This document shows positions 35,363 to 42,912 of a stretch of DNA of 64,000 nucleotides, piece after piece. Position 1 is the stretch's first letter. Each line of letters starts with the position of its first letter. A program made the position numbers and the translations under genes. The notes below the pieces were generated by a model. The model was not told where the DNA came from. It was given only the letters and a program-made list of their open reading frames with translations, and made no database searches. The stretch comes from Bosea vaviloviae (GTDB lineage Bacteria; Pseudomonadota; Alphaproteobacteria; Rhizobiales; Beijerinckiaceae): contig NZ_CP017147.1 in assembly GCF_001741865.1 (NCBI RefSeq), forward strand, positions 1,727,001-1,791,000. The letters are read 5' to 3'.

Positions 35363-35365
35363 TAA
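34211..35365 (+). CDS. IS481-family DDE transposase
   Basis: A 384-residue intact transposase. An N-terminal helix-turn-helix (MTELCEVYGISRKAGYKWRARYEAEG) is followed by an Arg-rich linker and an rve integrase domain. The DDE residues lie in WAVDHKGWV (Asp near 147), IRSDNGPPF (Asp near 215) and SPQENGRLERFH (Glu near 250). The start MPWRES is typical of the family, with GGGAGGG before it. The TAA stop is at the very edge of the right repeat. Nothing is broken, so the element could still move. Confidence 0.93.
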   Translation: MPWRESCAMDERVRFIADWLAGDVSMTELCEVYGISRKAGYKWRARYEAEGASGLANRSSAPLAHGLATPAPLVEKILDLRRARPSWGPRKIVAKLEQLHPDLSWPSHSTAHEILKRQGLISGRRLRRRPPPRLGALTTPERPNHVWAVDHKGWVTLGDGERCEPLTLADSYSRFVLAVSAGDGVHTAQAKPVMQRAFQVYGLPEVIRSDNGPPFASTSASGLSALSAWWIKLGIQPERTRPGSPQENGRLERFHLTLLEAMRPASLNRAAQAQRLEAFRRDYNHERPHQALGQKPPASFYNPSPRSMPDKLPQPDYPSDRTIRRVRSNGEIKIEGRLVQICSALKGEPVALEATEHGWCVWFYKQPIGLIDHQGQKLSPIYPG

Positions 35366-35457
35366 ATTGTAACCAACCTATCCGCTGGACAGGCGCGGGG
35401 GCGACTGCCCCTCACCAACTGCCGCGGAAACGCCGGCGGGGTTTTGGCGGGAGTTCT

Positions 35458-35603
35458 TCCCTTCCCCCCTGGCGGGGGAAGGTGGATCGGCGCAGCCGAG
35501 ACGGATGAGGGGGCGCAGTGAGCTTTCCAACCAGCCGAACACGACGCCAACCGGAAAGCGCACGGCGCCCCCTCATCCGCCCCTGCCGGGCCACCTTCTC
35601 CCG
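35458..35603. repeat. Palindromic REP-like element (family C) right of the IS
   Basis: CCTTCCCCCCTGGCGGGGGAAGG at 35460 and, about 100 bases on, CCCCCTCATCCGCCCCTGCCGGGCCACCTTCTCCC form the same layout as the element at 33990-34125. The stretch 35366-35686 holds no recognisable gene. Confidence 0.7.
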
Positions 35604-35686
35604 CGTCAAAGTCGGCTGTTGCCGACTTTGACACTTTGGGTTGCCAATCTCGGGCAAGCCCGAGATGGGTGGGAGAAGGAGAAACC

Positions 35687-36388
35687 TCACTTCAACGCCG
35701 CAATGATCATCAAAAACAACAGCACCAGCGCGATCTGCTTCAGGCTCCAGTTCAATCGCGTAAGGGCCTCGGCTACCGTCTCCTCCGGCTCCTCGTCGGC
35801 CTGCGCAAATGTGGGCGAGGCGGCGGCCGCGCTCCAGCCGATGCGCTCGACCAGGCCGCGCGCCGGGACGCTGCCCTCATCGTCCGGCGCCGGCCCGAGC
35901 CGCCAGGCAACGGGGCGCTCAGTGGGGGCATCGCGCTCCGCCTCGTCGAGCCAGAGGCTCGTCGTCGCGACGAGGGAGAGCTGACCGGCGCGATCGGCCT
36001 CGACGTCCTGCTTCAGGGCGGAGAAGATCTCGTTCGGCAGCCACAGTGTCGCGTGGTAGCCTGGCTCCTCGCCGCCATGGGCGAGCACGAGCAGCATGCG
36101 CGTCGCCATGCCGCCCTCGGGCAAGGGCCGGATCGCGAGCGGCATCTCGCCGGCTTCCTCGCTGAGGCCAGCCCGGCCGAGGCTGTCCTCGGGCAGTTTT
36201 GCGCGGGCGGCGATGCGGCTGTCATTGGCCAGCGCGCCGTCACGCAGCGCATAACCCGAGAGCGCGGCAAGCCCGCTCGCCTCCAGCGTGAGCCGGCGCG
36301 CCGGCGCTTGCACGAAGTGGCCGGGCAGGCCGGCGATGACCATCCGGCCATCCGTGATCGTTGCGCGCTGCGCTGTCGACAAATCCAT
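35687..36388 (-). CDS. Hypothetical protein with C-terminal membrane anchor (233 aa)
   Basis: I do not recognise the family. A soluble N-terminal region of about 200 residues (ITDGRMVIAGLPGHFVQAPARRLTLEA, later PGYHATLWLPNEIFSALKQDVE) is followed by an acidic stretch and one C-terminal hydrophobic helix (LKQIALVLLFLMIIAALK), giving a tail-anchored layout. ATG 36388 was preferred because the frame further upstream lies in a family B repeat. It has no obvious operon partner. Confidence 0.75.
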   Translation of the reverse strand: MDLSTAQRATITDGRMVIAGLPGHFVQAPARRLTLEASGLAALSGYALRDGALANDSRIAARAKLPEDSLGRAGLSEEAGEMPLAIRPLPEGGMATRMLLVLAHGGEEPGYHATLWLPNEIFSALKQDVEADRAGQLSLVATTSLWLDEAERDAPTERPVAWRLGPAPDDEGSVPARGLVERIGWSAAAASPTFAQADEEPEETVAEALTRLNWSLKQIALVLLFLMIIAALK

Positions 36389-36421
36389 GGGCCCCGCGCC
36401 GTGTTCGCAGGCGAGGATAGA

Positions 36422-36468
36422 GCATCGGCCCGAAAAGTGGGAACCGGTTATTCGGGATAAGCCGATGC
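36422..36468. repeat. Family B palindromic repeat
   Basis: GCATCGGCC...GCCGATGC ends enclose CCGAAAAGTGGGAACCGG and TTCGGGATAAG. The same sequence, inverted, is at 55353-55399. Confidence 0.8.
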
Positions 36469-36551
36469 AAGCTGTAGCAAATCGCTGCTGACACGGTCGC
36501 GCCATCTCGTCGGGCTATGGTGGCGGAAACCACAAGACCAGGGAGAACACC

Positions 36552-37184
36552 ATGTCGGACGAGCTCGTGCTCTACACCAACCCGATGTCGCGCGGCCGGA
36601 TCGCGCGCTGGATGCTGGAGGAGGTGGGCGCGCCCTACCGCGCCGAGATCCTGGGTTTCGGCCCGCCGATGAAGGGCGCCTATAAGGCGGTCAATCCGAT
36701 GGGCAAGGTGCCGGCGCTGAAGCATGGCGACATGGTCGTCACCGAATGCGCCGCGATCTGCGCCTATCTCGCCGACGCCTTCCCGCAGGCCGGCCTCGCG
36801 CCGGAGCCCGGCAGCAAATTGCGCGGCCCCTATTACCGCTGGCTGTTCTTCGGCGCGGGGCCGACGGAGGCGGCGGTGAGCAACAAGGCGCTCGGCTTCG
36901 AGGTGCCCGCCGACAGGGCCCGGATGATCGGCTATGGCAGCTTCACCGACGTCATGGACACGCTGGAGCAGGCGGTGACGGCGGGTGAATATCTGCTGGG
37001 CGACCGTTTCAGCGCGGCCGATGTCTATCTCGGTTCGCAGATCCTCTGGGGCCTGCAATTCGGCTCGATCGAGAAGCGCCCGGCCTTCGACGCCTATGGC
37101 AAGCGCATCTCCGGCCGCCCGGCGGCGCTGCGGGCCGACGAGATCGACGATGCCCTGATCGCGGAGCAGCAGAAGCAGGCCTGA
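36552..37184 (+). CDS. Glutathione S-transferase family protein
   Basis: A 210-residue two-domain GST. The thioredoxin-like N-terminal domain (LYTNPMSRGRIARWMLEEVGAPY, NPMGKVPALKHGDMVVTECAAICAYLAD) carries the cis-Pro and the glutathione-binding E-C motif. The helical C-terminal half includes TAGEYLLGDRFSAADVYLGSQI, the capping-box region. Ser in the NPMSRG loop is the likely catalytic residue. The substrate is unknown and it stands alone. Confidence 0.92.
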   Translation: MSDELVLYTNPMSRGRIARWMLEEVGAPYRAEILGFGPPMKGAYKAVNPMGKVPALKHGDMVVTECAAICAYLADAFPQAGLAPEPGSKLRGPYYRWLFFGAGPTEAAVSNKALGFEVPADRARMIGYGSFTDVMDTLEQAVTAGEYLLGDRFSAADVYLGSQILWGLQFGSIEKRPAFDAYGKRISGRPAALRADEIDDALIAEQQKQA

Positions 37185-37185
37185 A

Positions 37186-37227
37186 GCGTTTTCGCGAAGT
37201 GGGCACCGGTTCGCGGGAAGAAAACGC
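37186..37227. repeat. Family B palindromic repeat
   Basis: GCGTTTTC and GAAAACGC arms enclose GCGAAGTGGGCACCGGTTCGC. A second short palindrome, CTGGAGCAATTGCTCCAG, follows at about 37242. Confidence 0.8.
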
Positions 37228-37402
37228 GTTCAGACAAAGCAGCTGGAGCAATTGCTCCAGCGCGCTTCCCGCTCGGTGCATGACGCGCTGCAGCAAAGCC
37301 GGGTTGTCCTGCGTTTGATGAGGGCATAAAACTCGGCGCTCTAAGGGGCAATCGAGCTTTTCCAAATCCGCCCTGCGCGGATCAGCGCCCGCACAGGCTG
37401 AC

Positions 37403-38641
37403 ATGACCGTAATCGCTGACCCCGCCTTGCCGCGCCACGGCATGAGCTTCCGTTCCTTCGTGACGCTGACCGCCGCCTTGATGGCGGTGAACGCGCTCGC
37501 GATCGATTCGATGCTGCCGGCTTTGCCCGAAATGGCCGAGACGCTCGGCATCATGGAGGCGAATCACCGGCAATGGATCGTCACCGCCTATCTGCTCGGG
37601 TTCGGCGTGGCGCAGATCGTCTACGGCACGCTTTCGGACCGCTTCGGCCGCAGGCCGGTGCTGCTCTTCGGCCTCGGGCTCTATGTGCTGGCGAGCATCG
37701 CGGCGGCCTTCGCCGGCTCCTTCGAGGCGATGATGTGGGCGCGTATCGTCCAGGGAGTCGGCGCGGCGGCGACGCGCGTGCTCGCGGTCTCGATCGTGCG
37801 CGACTGCTATTCCGGCCGCGACATGGCCCGCGTGATGTCGCTCGCCATGATCGTCTTCCTGGCGGTGCCGATTCTCGCTCCCTCGATCGGCCAGGCCATC
37901 CTCTGGGTCGCGCCCTGGCGCTGGATTTTTGGCGTGCTGACGATCTTCGGCGCCTCGGTGATGCTCTGGGCCGCGTTCAGGCTGCCCGAGACGCTGCATG
38001 AGGAGGATCGCAAGCCGATCGAGTTTCACAGCGTCGTCGCAGCCTTCCGCACCACGCTGACGACGCGCGTCGCGGTCGGGTACATGCTGGCGATGGCCTT
38101 CGTCATCGGTGGGCTGTTCGGCTTCATCAACTCGGCCCAGCAGGTCTTCGTCGATGTCTTCGCGGCGCCGCAGCTCTTCACCATCATCTTCGCGCTGATC
38201 GCGGGCTTCATGGCGGTGGCCTCGCTGGTGAATTCGCGCATCGTCGTGCGGCTCGGCATGCGCCGGGTCTCGCATGCCGCGCTGCTGGGCTATATCGCCT
38301 TCACCGGCACGCATGCGCTGGTCGCGCTGACGGGGCATGAATCGCTCTGGAGCTTCACGGCCCTGCAGGGCGGCGCGATGTTCTGCTTCGGCCTGCTGGC
38401 GCCGAATTTCGGCGCGCTCGCCATGGACCCGCTCGGCCATGTCGCGGGCACGGCCTCCTCGGTGCAGGGCTTCGTCACCACGGTCGGTGGCGCGCTGATC
38501 GGTTTCTATATCGGCCAGCATTTCGACGGCACGGTGGTGCCGCTGACGCTGGGCTTCTCGCTGTGCGGGCTGGCCGCGCTGGGGATCGTGCTGGTGGCCG
38601 AGAAAGGCCGGCTGTTTCGGCCGGCGCCAGGTCGCACCTAA
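37403..38641 (+). CDS. MFS multidrug efflux transporter, Bcr/CflA type
   Basis: A 412-residue transporter with 12 predicted membrane helices. The Bcr/CflA pattern is seen in NALAIDSMLPALPEMAETLGI (helix 1), YGTLSDRFGRRPVLLFGLGLY (the 2-3 loop motif A, about residues 73-93) and WARIVQGVGAAATRVLAVSIVRDCY (motif C region near 113). The family exports drugs by proton antiport. It stands alone. Confidence 0.92.
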   Translation: MTVIADPALPRHGMSFRSFVTLTAALMAVNALAIDSMLPALPEMAETLGIMEANHRQWIVTAYLLGFGVAQIVYGTLSDRFGRRPVLLFGLGLYVLASIAAAFAGSFEAMMWARIVQGVGAAATRVLAVSIVRDCYSGRDMARVMSLAMIVFLAVPILAPSIGQAILWVAPWRWIFGVLTIFGASVMLWAAFRLPETLHEEDRKPIEFHSVVAAFRTTLTTRVAVGYMLAMAFVIGGLFGFINSAQQVFVDVFAAPQLFTIIFALIAGFMAVASLVNSRIVVRLGMRRVSHAALLGYIAFTGTHALVALTGHESLWSFTALQGGAMFCFGLLAPNFGALAMDPLGHVAGTASSVQGFVTTVGGALIGFYIGQHFDGTVVPLTLGFSLCGLAALGIVLVAEKGRLFRPAPGRT

Positions 38642-38826
38642 CAAGAGGTCGCAGCTGACAAGAAGCCGCTGCGGAAATCGGGCCATTGGGGCTGGCCTTT
38701 GCCCTTCGACCGCCGCCTCTTGGCGACGGGCATGCCGGGAATCGTCTTCAGTCCTGGTAGATCGATAGAGATTCGCATTGGCTCGGGAAGCGACGCCGCC
38801 GATCGGCCTCCCGTCTAGGGGTTATC

Positions 38827-39036
38827 TCACGCAGTCTTGAGATTGACCGCCGAGGACTTGCCGGTCTTGCGGTCGGCCTCGAGATCGTAGCTGATCTTCT
38901 GACCTTCGTTCAGGCCGCGCATGCCAGAGCGCTCGACCGCGCTGATATGCACGAAAACATCGCTGCCGCCCTGGTCAGGCGTGATGAATCCGTAGCCCTT
39001 GGTTTCGTTGAACCATTTCACGGTACCCGTGCTCAC
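38827..39036 (-). CDS. Cold-shock domain protein (CspA family)
   Basis: A 69-residue RNA chaperone with both RNA-binding motifs, KGYGFITP (RNP1) and VFVHISAV (RNP2), in the usual STGTVKWFNETKGYGF context. The start is GTG at 39036 with AAGGAA before it. The longer frame upstream (ATG 39072) adds residues foreign to the family. Several copies are normal in this group. Confidence 0.95.
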   Translation of the reverse strand: MSTGTVKWFNETKGYGFITPDQGGSDVFVHISAVERSGMRGLNEGQKISYDLEADRKTGKSSAVNLKTA

Positions 39037-39253
39037 GTGCTGTTCCTTCAGTCTCAGTTCAGGCCGGCACATGCCGACCCGGCCTTACTGTAGGGGGCAA
39101 TCCGCTATGGTTGCAATGATGCGCCGCAAAACGCCCTTGCGCCGGTCTTTGCGATGTCGCAGATGCAGCCCCGTCCCGAGAGTCGAGGCCCTTGCCCCGC
39201 ACGCCCCGCTCCCGCATGAACGGCAGGGGAAATATCGCAAGGAGCCCCGAGCC

Positions 39254-39940
39254 ATGACGAATTACGTGATCGATCCGCCTGCCGTCACCGCGGTGCCGGT
39301 CGCCGGCGGCGGGCTCTTCCCCGTGCGCCGGGTCTTCTGCGTCGGCAGGAACTATGCCGAGCATACCCGCGAGATGGGCGGCGATCCCGATCGCGAGGAG
39401 CCGTTCTTCTTCACCAAGCCGGCCGACGCGCTGCTGATCAACGGCGCCGACATGCCCTATCCGACCAAGACCGGGGATCTGCACCACGAGATGGAGCTGG
39501 TCGTGGCGATCGGCACCGGCGGGCATGACATCCCCGAGGCCGAGGCGCTGAACCATGTCTATGGCTACGCCGCCGGGCTCGACATGACGCGGCGCGACCT
39601 GCAGGCCGCCGCCAAGAAGACCGGCAAGCCCTGGGACATGAGCAAGGGCTTCGACCTGTCGGGGCCGATCGGCGAGATCGCGCCCGCGAGCCATGTCGGC
39701 CATCCCAGCGCCGGCAAGATCGAGCTCGTCGTCAACAGCGTGCCTCGCCAGAGCTCGGACCTCGCCAAGATGATCTGGAGCGTGCCTGAGACGATCGCCT
39801 ATCTGTCGGGCCTCGTCGTGCTCGCGCCCGGCGACCTGATCTTCACCGGCACGCCCGAGGGCGTGGCAGCGGTGGTCCGGGGCGACGTGCTCGAGGGCGA
39901 GATCGCCGGCGTCGGCAGCGTCCGCACCCGCATCGTCTGA
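39254..39940 (+). CDS. Fumarylacetoacetate hydrolase family protein
   Basis: A 228-residue FAH-domain enzyme. The family core is FCVGRNYAEHTREMG near 32, the metal ligands in HHEMELVVAIG near 77 (E-x-E) and VYGYAAGLDMTRRDLQ (Asp) near 103, with TGTPEGVAAV near 198. Members hydrolyse or decarboxylate acylpyruvates. The dihydrodipicolinate-synthase-like gene 47 bases downstream suggests a shared sugar-acid or amino-acid catabolic step. AAGGAGCC lies before the ATG. Confidence 0.92.
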   Translation: MTNYVIDPPAVTAVPVAGGGLFPVRRVFCVGRNYAEHTREMGGDPDREEPFFFTKPADALLINGADMPYPTKTGDLHHEMELVVAIGTGGHDIPEAEALNHVYGYAAGLDMTRRDLQAAAKKTGKPWDMSKGFDLSGPIGEIAPASHVGHPSAGKIELVVNSVPRQSSDLAKMIWSVPETIAYLSGLVVLAPGDLIFTGTPEGVAAVVRGDVLEGEIAGVGSVRTRIV

Positions 39941-39987
39941 GAGCCGAATCGAAGTCCATCGACACAGTCCATTCGAAAGCCAAAACC

Positions 39988-40917
39988 ATGAGCCTGACCC
40001 CCGACGCCAGCGGCGTCTTCCCGATCGCGCCGACGCCGTTCAATCCCGACGGCACGATCGACTGGACCTCGACCGAGCGCCTGTTCGAATTCTACGACGG
40101 CATTGGCTCGGATGGCACGACGGTGCTCGGCATCATGGGCGAGGCGCCCAAGCTGGAGCCGGAGGAATCGGTCCGCATCGTCAAGATCGCCGTGGCCAGG
40201 ATGCCGGGCAAGCCGGTCATCGTCGGCGTCTCCGCGCCCGGCTTTGCCGCGATGCGCTCGCTGGCGCGCCAGTCGATGGAGCTCGGCGCCGCCGGCGTGA
40301 TGATCGCGCCGCCGCCATCCCTGCGCACCGACGACCAGATCACCGGCTATTACGCCCAAGCCATCGAGGCGATCGGCACCGACATCCCCTTCGTCATCCA
40401 GGACTATCCGCTGACGCTCTCGGTGATCATGACGCCGGCGGTGATCCGCAAGATCGTCATGGACCACTCCTCCTGCGTGATGCTGAAGCATGAGGACTGG
40501 CCGGGGCTGGAGAAGATCTCGACGCTGCGCAAGTTCCAGGCCGAGGGCTCCTTGCGGCCGATCTCGATCCTGACCGGCAATGGCGGCATGTTCCTCGATT
40601 TCGAGATGGAGCGCGGCGCCGACGGCGCGATGACCGGCTACGCTTTCCCGGAATTGCTGATCGACGTGGTCAAGCTTCAGAAGGCCGGAAGCCGCGACGC
40701 CGCCCACGACATCTTCGACGCGCATCTGCCGCTGCTGCGCTATGAGCAGCAGCTCGGCGTCGGCCTCGCCGTGCGCAAATACACCATGATGAAGCGTGGC
40801 ATCCTTGCCAGCGACGCCCAGCGCAAGCCGGGTTCGTCGATCTCAGCCAAGGCGAAGACCGAGGTCGATTACCTGCTGGCGCGCGTCGCCAAGGTCGATC
40901 CGCGCGCCAAGGTGTGA
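39988..40917 (+). CDS. Dihydrodipicolinate synthase family protein
   Basis: A 309-residue TIM-barrel enzyme of the DapA/NAL superfamily. The Schiff-base Lys is in CVMLKHEDWPG near residue 170, and the barrel Tyr in FVIQDYPLTLS near 138. The phosphate-loop equivalent (GIMGEAPKLEPEE) differs from true DapA, so an aldolase or dehydratase role in catabolism with the neighbouring FAH protein is more likely than lysine synthesis. The exact reaction is unknown. Confidence 0.9.
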   Translation: MSLTPDASGVFPIAPTPFNPDGTIDWTSTERLFEFYDGIGSDGTTVLGIMGEAPKLEPEESVRIVKIAVARMPGKPVIVGVSAPGFAAMRSLARQSMELGAAGVMIAPPPSLRTDDQITGYYAQAIEAIGTDIPFVIQDYPLTLSVIMTPAVIRKIVMDHSSCVMLKHEDWPGLEKISTLRKFQAEGSLRPISILTGNGGMFLDFEMERGADGAMTGYAFPELLIDVVKLQKAGSRDAAHDIFDAHLPLLRYEQQLGVGLAVRKYTMMKRGILASDAQRKPGSSISAKAKTEVDYLLARVAKVDPRAKV

Positions 40918-40927
40918 GGTTCCAGCC

Positions 40928-41025
40928 GTCATGCTCGCCCTTGTGGCGAGCATCCACGTCTTGACCACGGACTTTGACCAGCGAAGGCGTGGATGCTCGG
41001 GACTTCGCCCGAGCATGACGGCGCA
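40928..41025. repeat. Inverted repeat (family A)
   Basis: GTCATGCTCGCCCTTGTGGCGAGCATCCACG at 40929 and CGTGGATGCTCGGGACTTCGCCCGAGCATGACGG at 40988 carry two nested hairpins with GTCAT...ATGAC ends. Confidence 0.75.
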
Positions 41026-41034
41026 GCCTGTGCC

Positions 41035-41517
41035 TCAGTGCGTATGCGCGCCGGGGGCAGGGGCCTTGGCGCCCATGGTCTCGACCTTGAACGCGACCTC
41101 AACCGTGCCGGCCTTCTCGAAGGTCAGCGTGCCCTTGAGCATCTCGTCCTGCTTCAGCGGCTGCTTTAGGTCCATGAACATGATGTGGTAGCCGCCGGGC
41201 TTGAACTCGATCTTGGCGCCGGATGCGATCGCGAGCCCATTTTCGAGCGGCCGCATGGTCATGATGCCGTCGACCACAGCCATCTCGTGCATTTCGACGC
41301 TGTCCGCGAAGGGCACGGAGATCGAGACCAGCCGGTCGGGCGTCGCGCCCGTATTCTCGATCGAGAGATAGCCGCCGCCGACCTTCGCGCCGGCGGGCGT
41401 GGCGCGCGACCAGGGATGGCCGATTTTGAGCGGGCCGGCCTTGTATTCATGGGCGAAGGCGGCGGCGCTGCTCACTGTCAGCGCGATGGCCGCGAGCGTG
41501 TGCAAAATCTTGTTCAT
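41035..41517 (-). CDS. Copper chaperone PCu(A)C
   Basis: A 160-residue periplasmic protein with signal peptide (MNKILHTLAAIALTVSSAAAFA) and the copper-site pattern of PCu(A)C: VEMHEM near 72-77, a Met about ten residues on (GIMTM) and GGYHIMFMDLKQPL near 113. It ends in a His-containing tail GAHTH. It delivers Cu(I) to cytochrome oxidase. A DUF2946-type gene lies just upstream on the same strand. Confidence 0.93.
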   Translation of the reverse strand: MNKILHTLAAIALTVSSAAAFAHEYKAGPLKIGHPWSRATPAGAKVGGGYLSIENTGATPDRLVSISVPFADSVEMHEMAVVDGIMTMRPLENGLAIASGAKIEFKPGGYHIMFMDLKQPLKQDEMLKGTLTFEKAGTVEVAFKVETMGAKAPAPGAHTH

Positions 41518-41620
41518 CGAAAAATCCTGAATGGCTGCATCGACCATGCCCGAGGGCAGGGGATGCGAAACGGCAGCGCGACCTGGGGCGTCTGCCCTAA
41601 TGAAAGCGGGATAGGAGCCG

Positions 41621-42028
41621 TCAGAGACGGAGGAGGGCCGTCGGCGGCGCGCGCGATTGCGGCAGGCCGAACGCGGCCATGCGCGGTGGCGCCGGGATGA
41701 TGGTGTGAAGGGCGGGCGCCTGAACGGCCAGCCTGACGATCATGCCTTGCATGGTCGGCGCGGGGCCGGCGATCACCGGATTGACCGGGCAGCCCTTGCA
41801 ATGCGTCAGCTCGCCGGCGGGCTCGGGAGCGTCAGGTCCGGGAGCGCTCAGTCCGGAACAGAGCAGCGCGCCGTCGAGGCCGGGATGGGCGAGCGCGGCG
41901 GAAGGCGCCAGTCCCGCAGCCAGCACCGCCAGCGCATAGGCGACGGCGAGCCAGGCTCCGAGCGCGGAGCGGCGCAGTCGCGCGAGTAGAGGGGCGAAAG
42001 CCGGCATGCCGGGCAGATGCACCCGCAT
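41621..42028 (-). CDS. DUF2946-type membrane/secreted protein
   Basis: About 135 residues (start 42028, or 42007). A membrane or signal segment (LGAWLAVAYALAVLAAGLAPSAALA) is followed by a short mature part with CSGLSAPG and HCKGCPVNPV. The HCxxCP motif is the DUF2946 hallmark. Such genes accompany copper proteins, and the PCu(A)C gene 103 bases downstream fits. Metal binding is inferred from the Cys/His motif. Confidence 0.75.
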   Translation of the reverse strand: MRVHLPGMPAFAPLLARLRRSALGAWLAVAYALAVLAAGLAPSAALAHPGLDGALLCSGLSAPGPDAPEPAGELTHCKGCPVNPVIAGPAPTMQGMIVRLAVQAPALHTIIPAPPRMAAFGLPQSRAPPTALLRL

Positions 42029-42171
42029 TCCTATGCCCGTCAAGCTGCGCCAGTGAAGCCGTGCACTCGCGCAGCGACCAGCGCGCTGCTTCGACGAAGG
42101 ATTTTTCGTCACGGCGCTGCTGGCGGGAAAATTCTTTTCTCCCGTTTCGTTTCTTTAAAAGAACGATTGGG

Positions 42172-42203
42172 TTGACAAAGAGGATATCTCCGGCCAGATT
42201 ATG
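42172..42203 (+). promoter_or_regulatory. Probable promoter of the met leader
   Basis: A perfect -35 TTGACA (42172-42177) is followed at 17-20 bases by AT-rich CAGATTAT. A transcript would start near 42209, just before the SAM-II-like aptamer. Confidence 0.55.
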
Positions 42204-42227
42204 GCTTGTCGTCGGGCATGGTCCGAT

Positions 42228-42281
42228 GGCCGCGGGGATTTGAGCGAGCAGCTTGCGCCGCGTCACCAAACGCTAAAGCGC
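42228..42281 (+). promoter_or_regulatory. SAM-II (SAM-alpha) riboswitch-like aptamer
   Basis: The P1 stem CGCGG (42231-42235) pairs perfectly with CCGCG (42258-42262). The loop contains GATTTG and GCTTGC, and the 3' side has CGCTAAA, which are the conserved blocks I remember for the alphaproteobacterial metA-type SAM-II motif, in the right order and spacing. It lies upstream of metNIQ, a fitting target for S-adenosylmethionine sensing. A 7-bp hairpin (42281-42297) follows. The pseudoknot was not modelled. Confidence 0.68.
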
Positions 42282-42320
42282 CACGACGTGGTCGTGGGCT
42301 CCAGTTATGAGGAGAAGACC

Positions 42321-42389
42321 ATGGCCATGCTGACCGTTCGACCTGACGAACCCCGCCTCGCCTGCGATATGGGCTGTTGTCGACGCTGA
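42321..42389 (+). CDS. Cys-rich leader ORF downstream of the SAM-II aptamer (22 aa)
   Basis: ATG 42321 with an excellent GAGGAG site (42309-42314) opens 22 codons. The peptide has Cys at 15, 19 and 20 and Met at 1, 3 and 17, and ends CDMGCCRR. A GGCCGG-CTCA-CCGGC hairpin with a following TCTCTT tract (about 42394-42422) comes just after the stop. Cys- and Met-rich short ORFs before sulfur genes act as attenuation leaders in other bacteria. That role is inferred here. Confidence 0.55.
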   Translation: MAMLTVRPDEPRLACDMGCCRR

Positions 42390-42472
42390 TCCTGCGCTGA
42401 AGGCCGGCTCACCGGCTCTCTTCCATCCGTCAGATGTCCATCAAGCGCCGCAAGAGCGGCGGAGGCAGAACC

Positions 42473-42727
42473 ATGTCGCATACTCATTCCAGTTACGATC
42501 AGCTGGCTCTGGTCCAGGCCTCTCAGGCTTATGTCATCGAGATCGGCGAGACCCAGGCGGGCCTGGTCAATCGCCGTCCCGACGAGCGCTATTTCACCTT
42601 CATCGCGGCGTCCGCGGCGTTCCATGCGCTCGAGGGCCATCGCTTCGCTACGCCGAGCGCGGCCGAGCTTGCCGCCCGTCAGCTCGCCGCTCCGCGCCGC
42701 CACAGCGCGACGCGGCTGGCATCCTGA
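42473..42727 (+). CDS. Small protein of unknown function (84 aa)
   Basis: ATG 42473 follows GGAGGCAGAACC. The 84-residue protein (MSHTHSSYDQLALVQASQ..., then GLVNRRPDERYFTFIAASAAFHALEGHRF) has no signal peptide or membrane helix and no family that I recognise. The Phe/Ala-rich middle looks like a compact helical domain. It is the first full gene behind the SAM-II leader and probably part of the metNIQ transcript, so it may have a role in sulfur metabolism. Confidence 0.7.
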   Translation: MSHTHSSYDQLALVQASQAYVIEIGETQAGLVNRRPDERYFTFIAASAAFHALEGHRFATPSAAELAARQLAAPRRHSATRLAS

Positions 42728-42737
42728 CGAGGCCGCG

Positions 42738-42908
42738 ATGGGCTCGCTCGCCTTTCTCTGGCGCTGGCTGTCGTCCTGGTTCGCCAGGGCGGTGCCTGCG
42801 CAGGCAGCGTGCGATCCCGCGGCTGATGAGGCCCTGCGCCAATCCATTCACGATGTGACGCACGAACAGCTCGGCATTGCCCACTGGTCCTGCCACACCC
42901 ATTTCTGA
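42738..42908 (+). CDS. Small protein of unknown function (56 aa)
   Basis: ATG 42738 opens a 56-codon frame ten bases after the previous stop and four bases before metN. The N-terminus [19 protein letters not shown] is an amphipathic or membrane-associated helix. Two Cys and two His ([14 protein letters not shown]) suggest metal or thiol chemistry. Tight packing in the operon supports expression. I know no named family. Confidence 0.6.
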   Translation: MGSLAFLWRWLSSWFARAVPAQAACDPAADEALRQSIHDVTHEQLGIAHWSCHTHF

Positions 42909-42912
42909 GGCC

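Noticed and set aside
36388..36505. N-terminal extension of the tail-anchored protein to 36505
   Set aside because: The extra codons are made from a family B palindromic repeat, so the start at 36388 is preferred.
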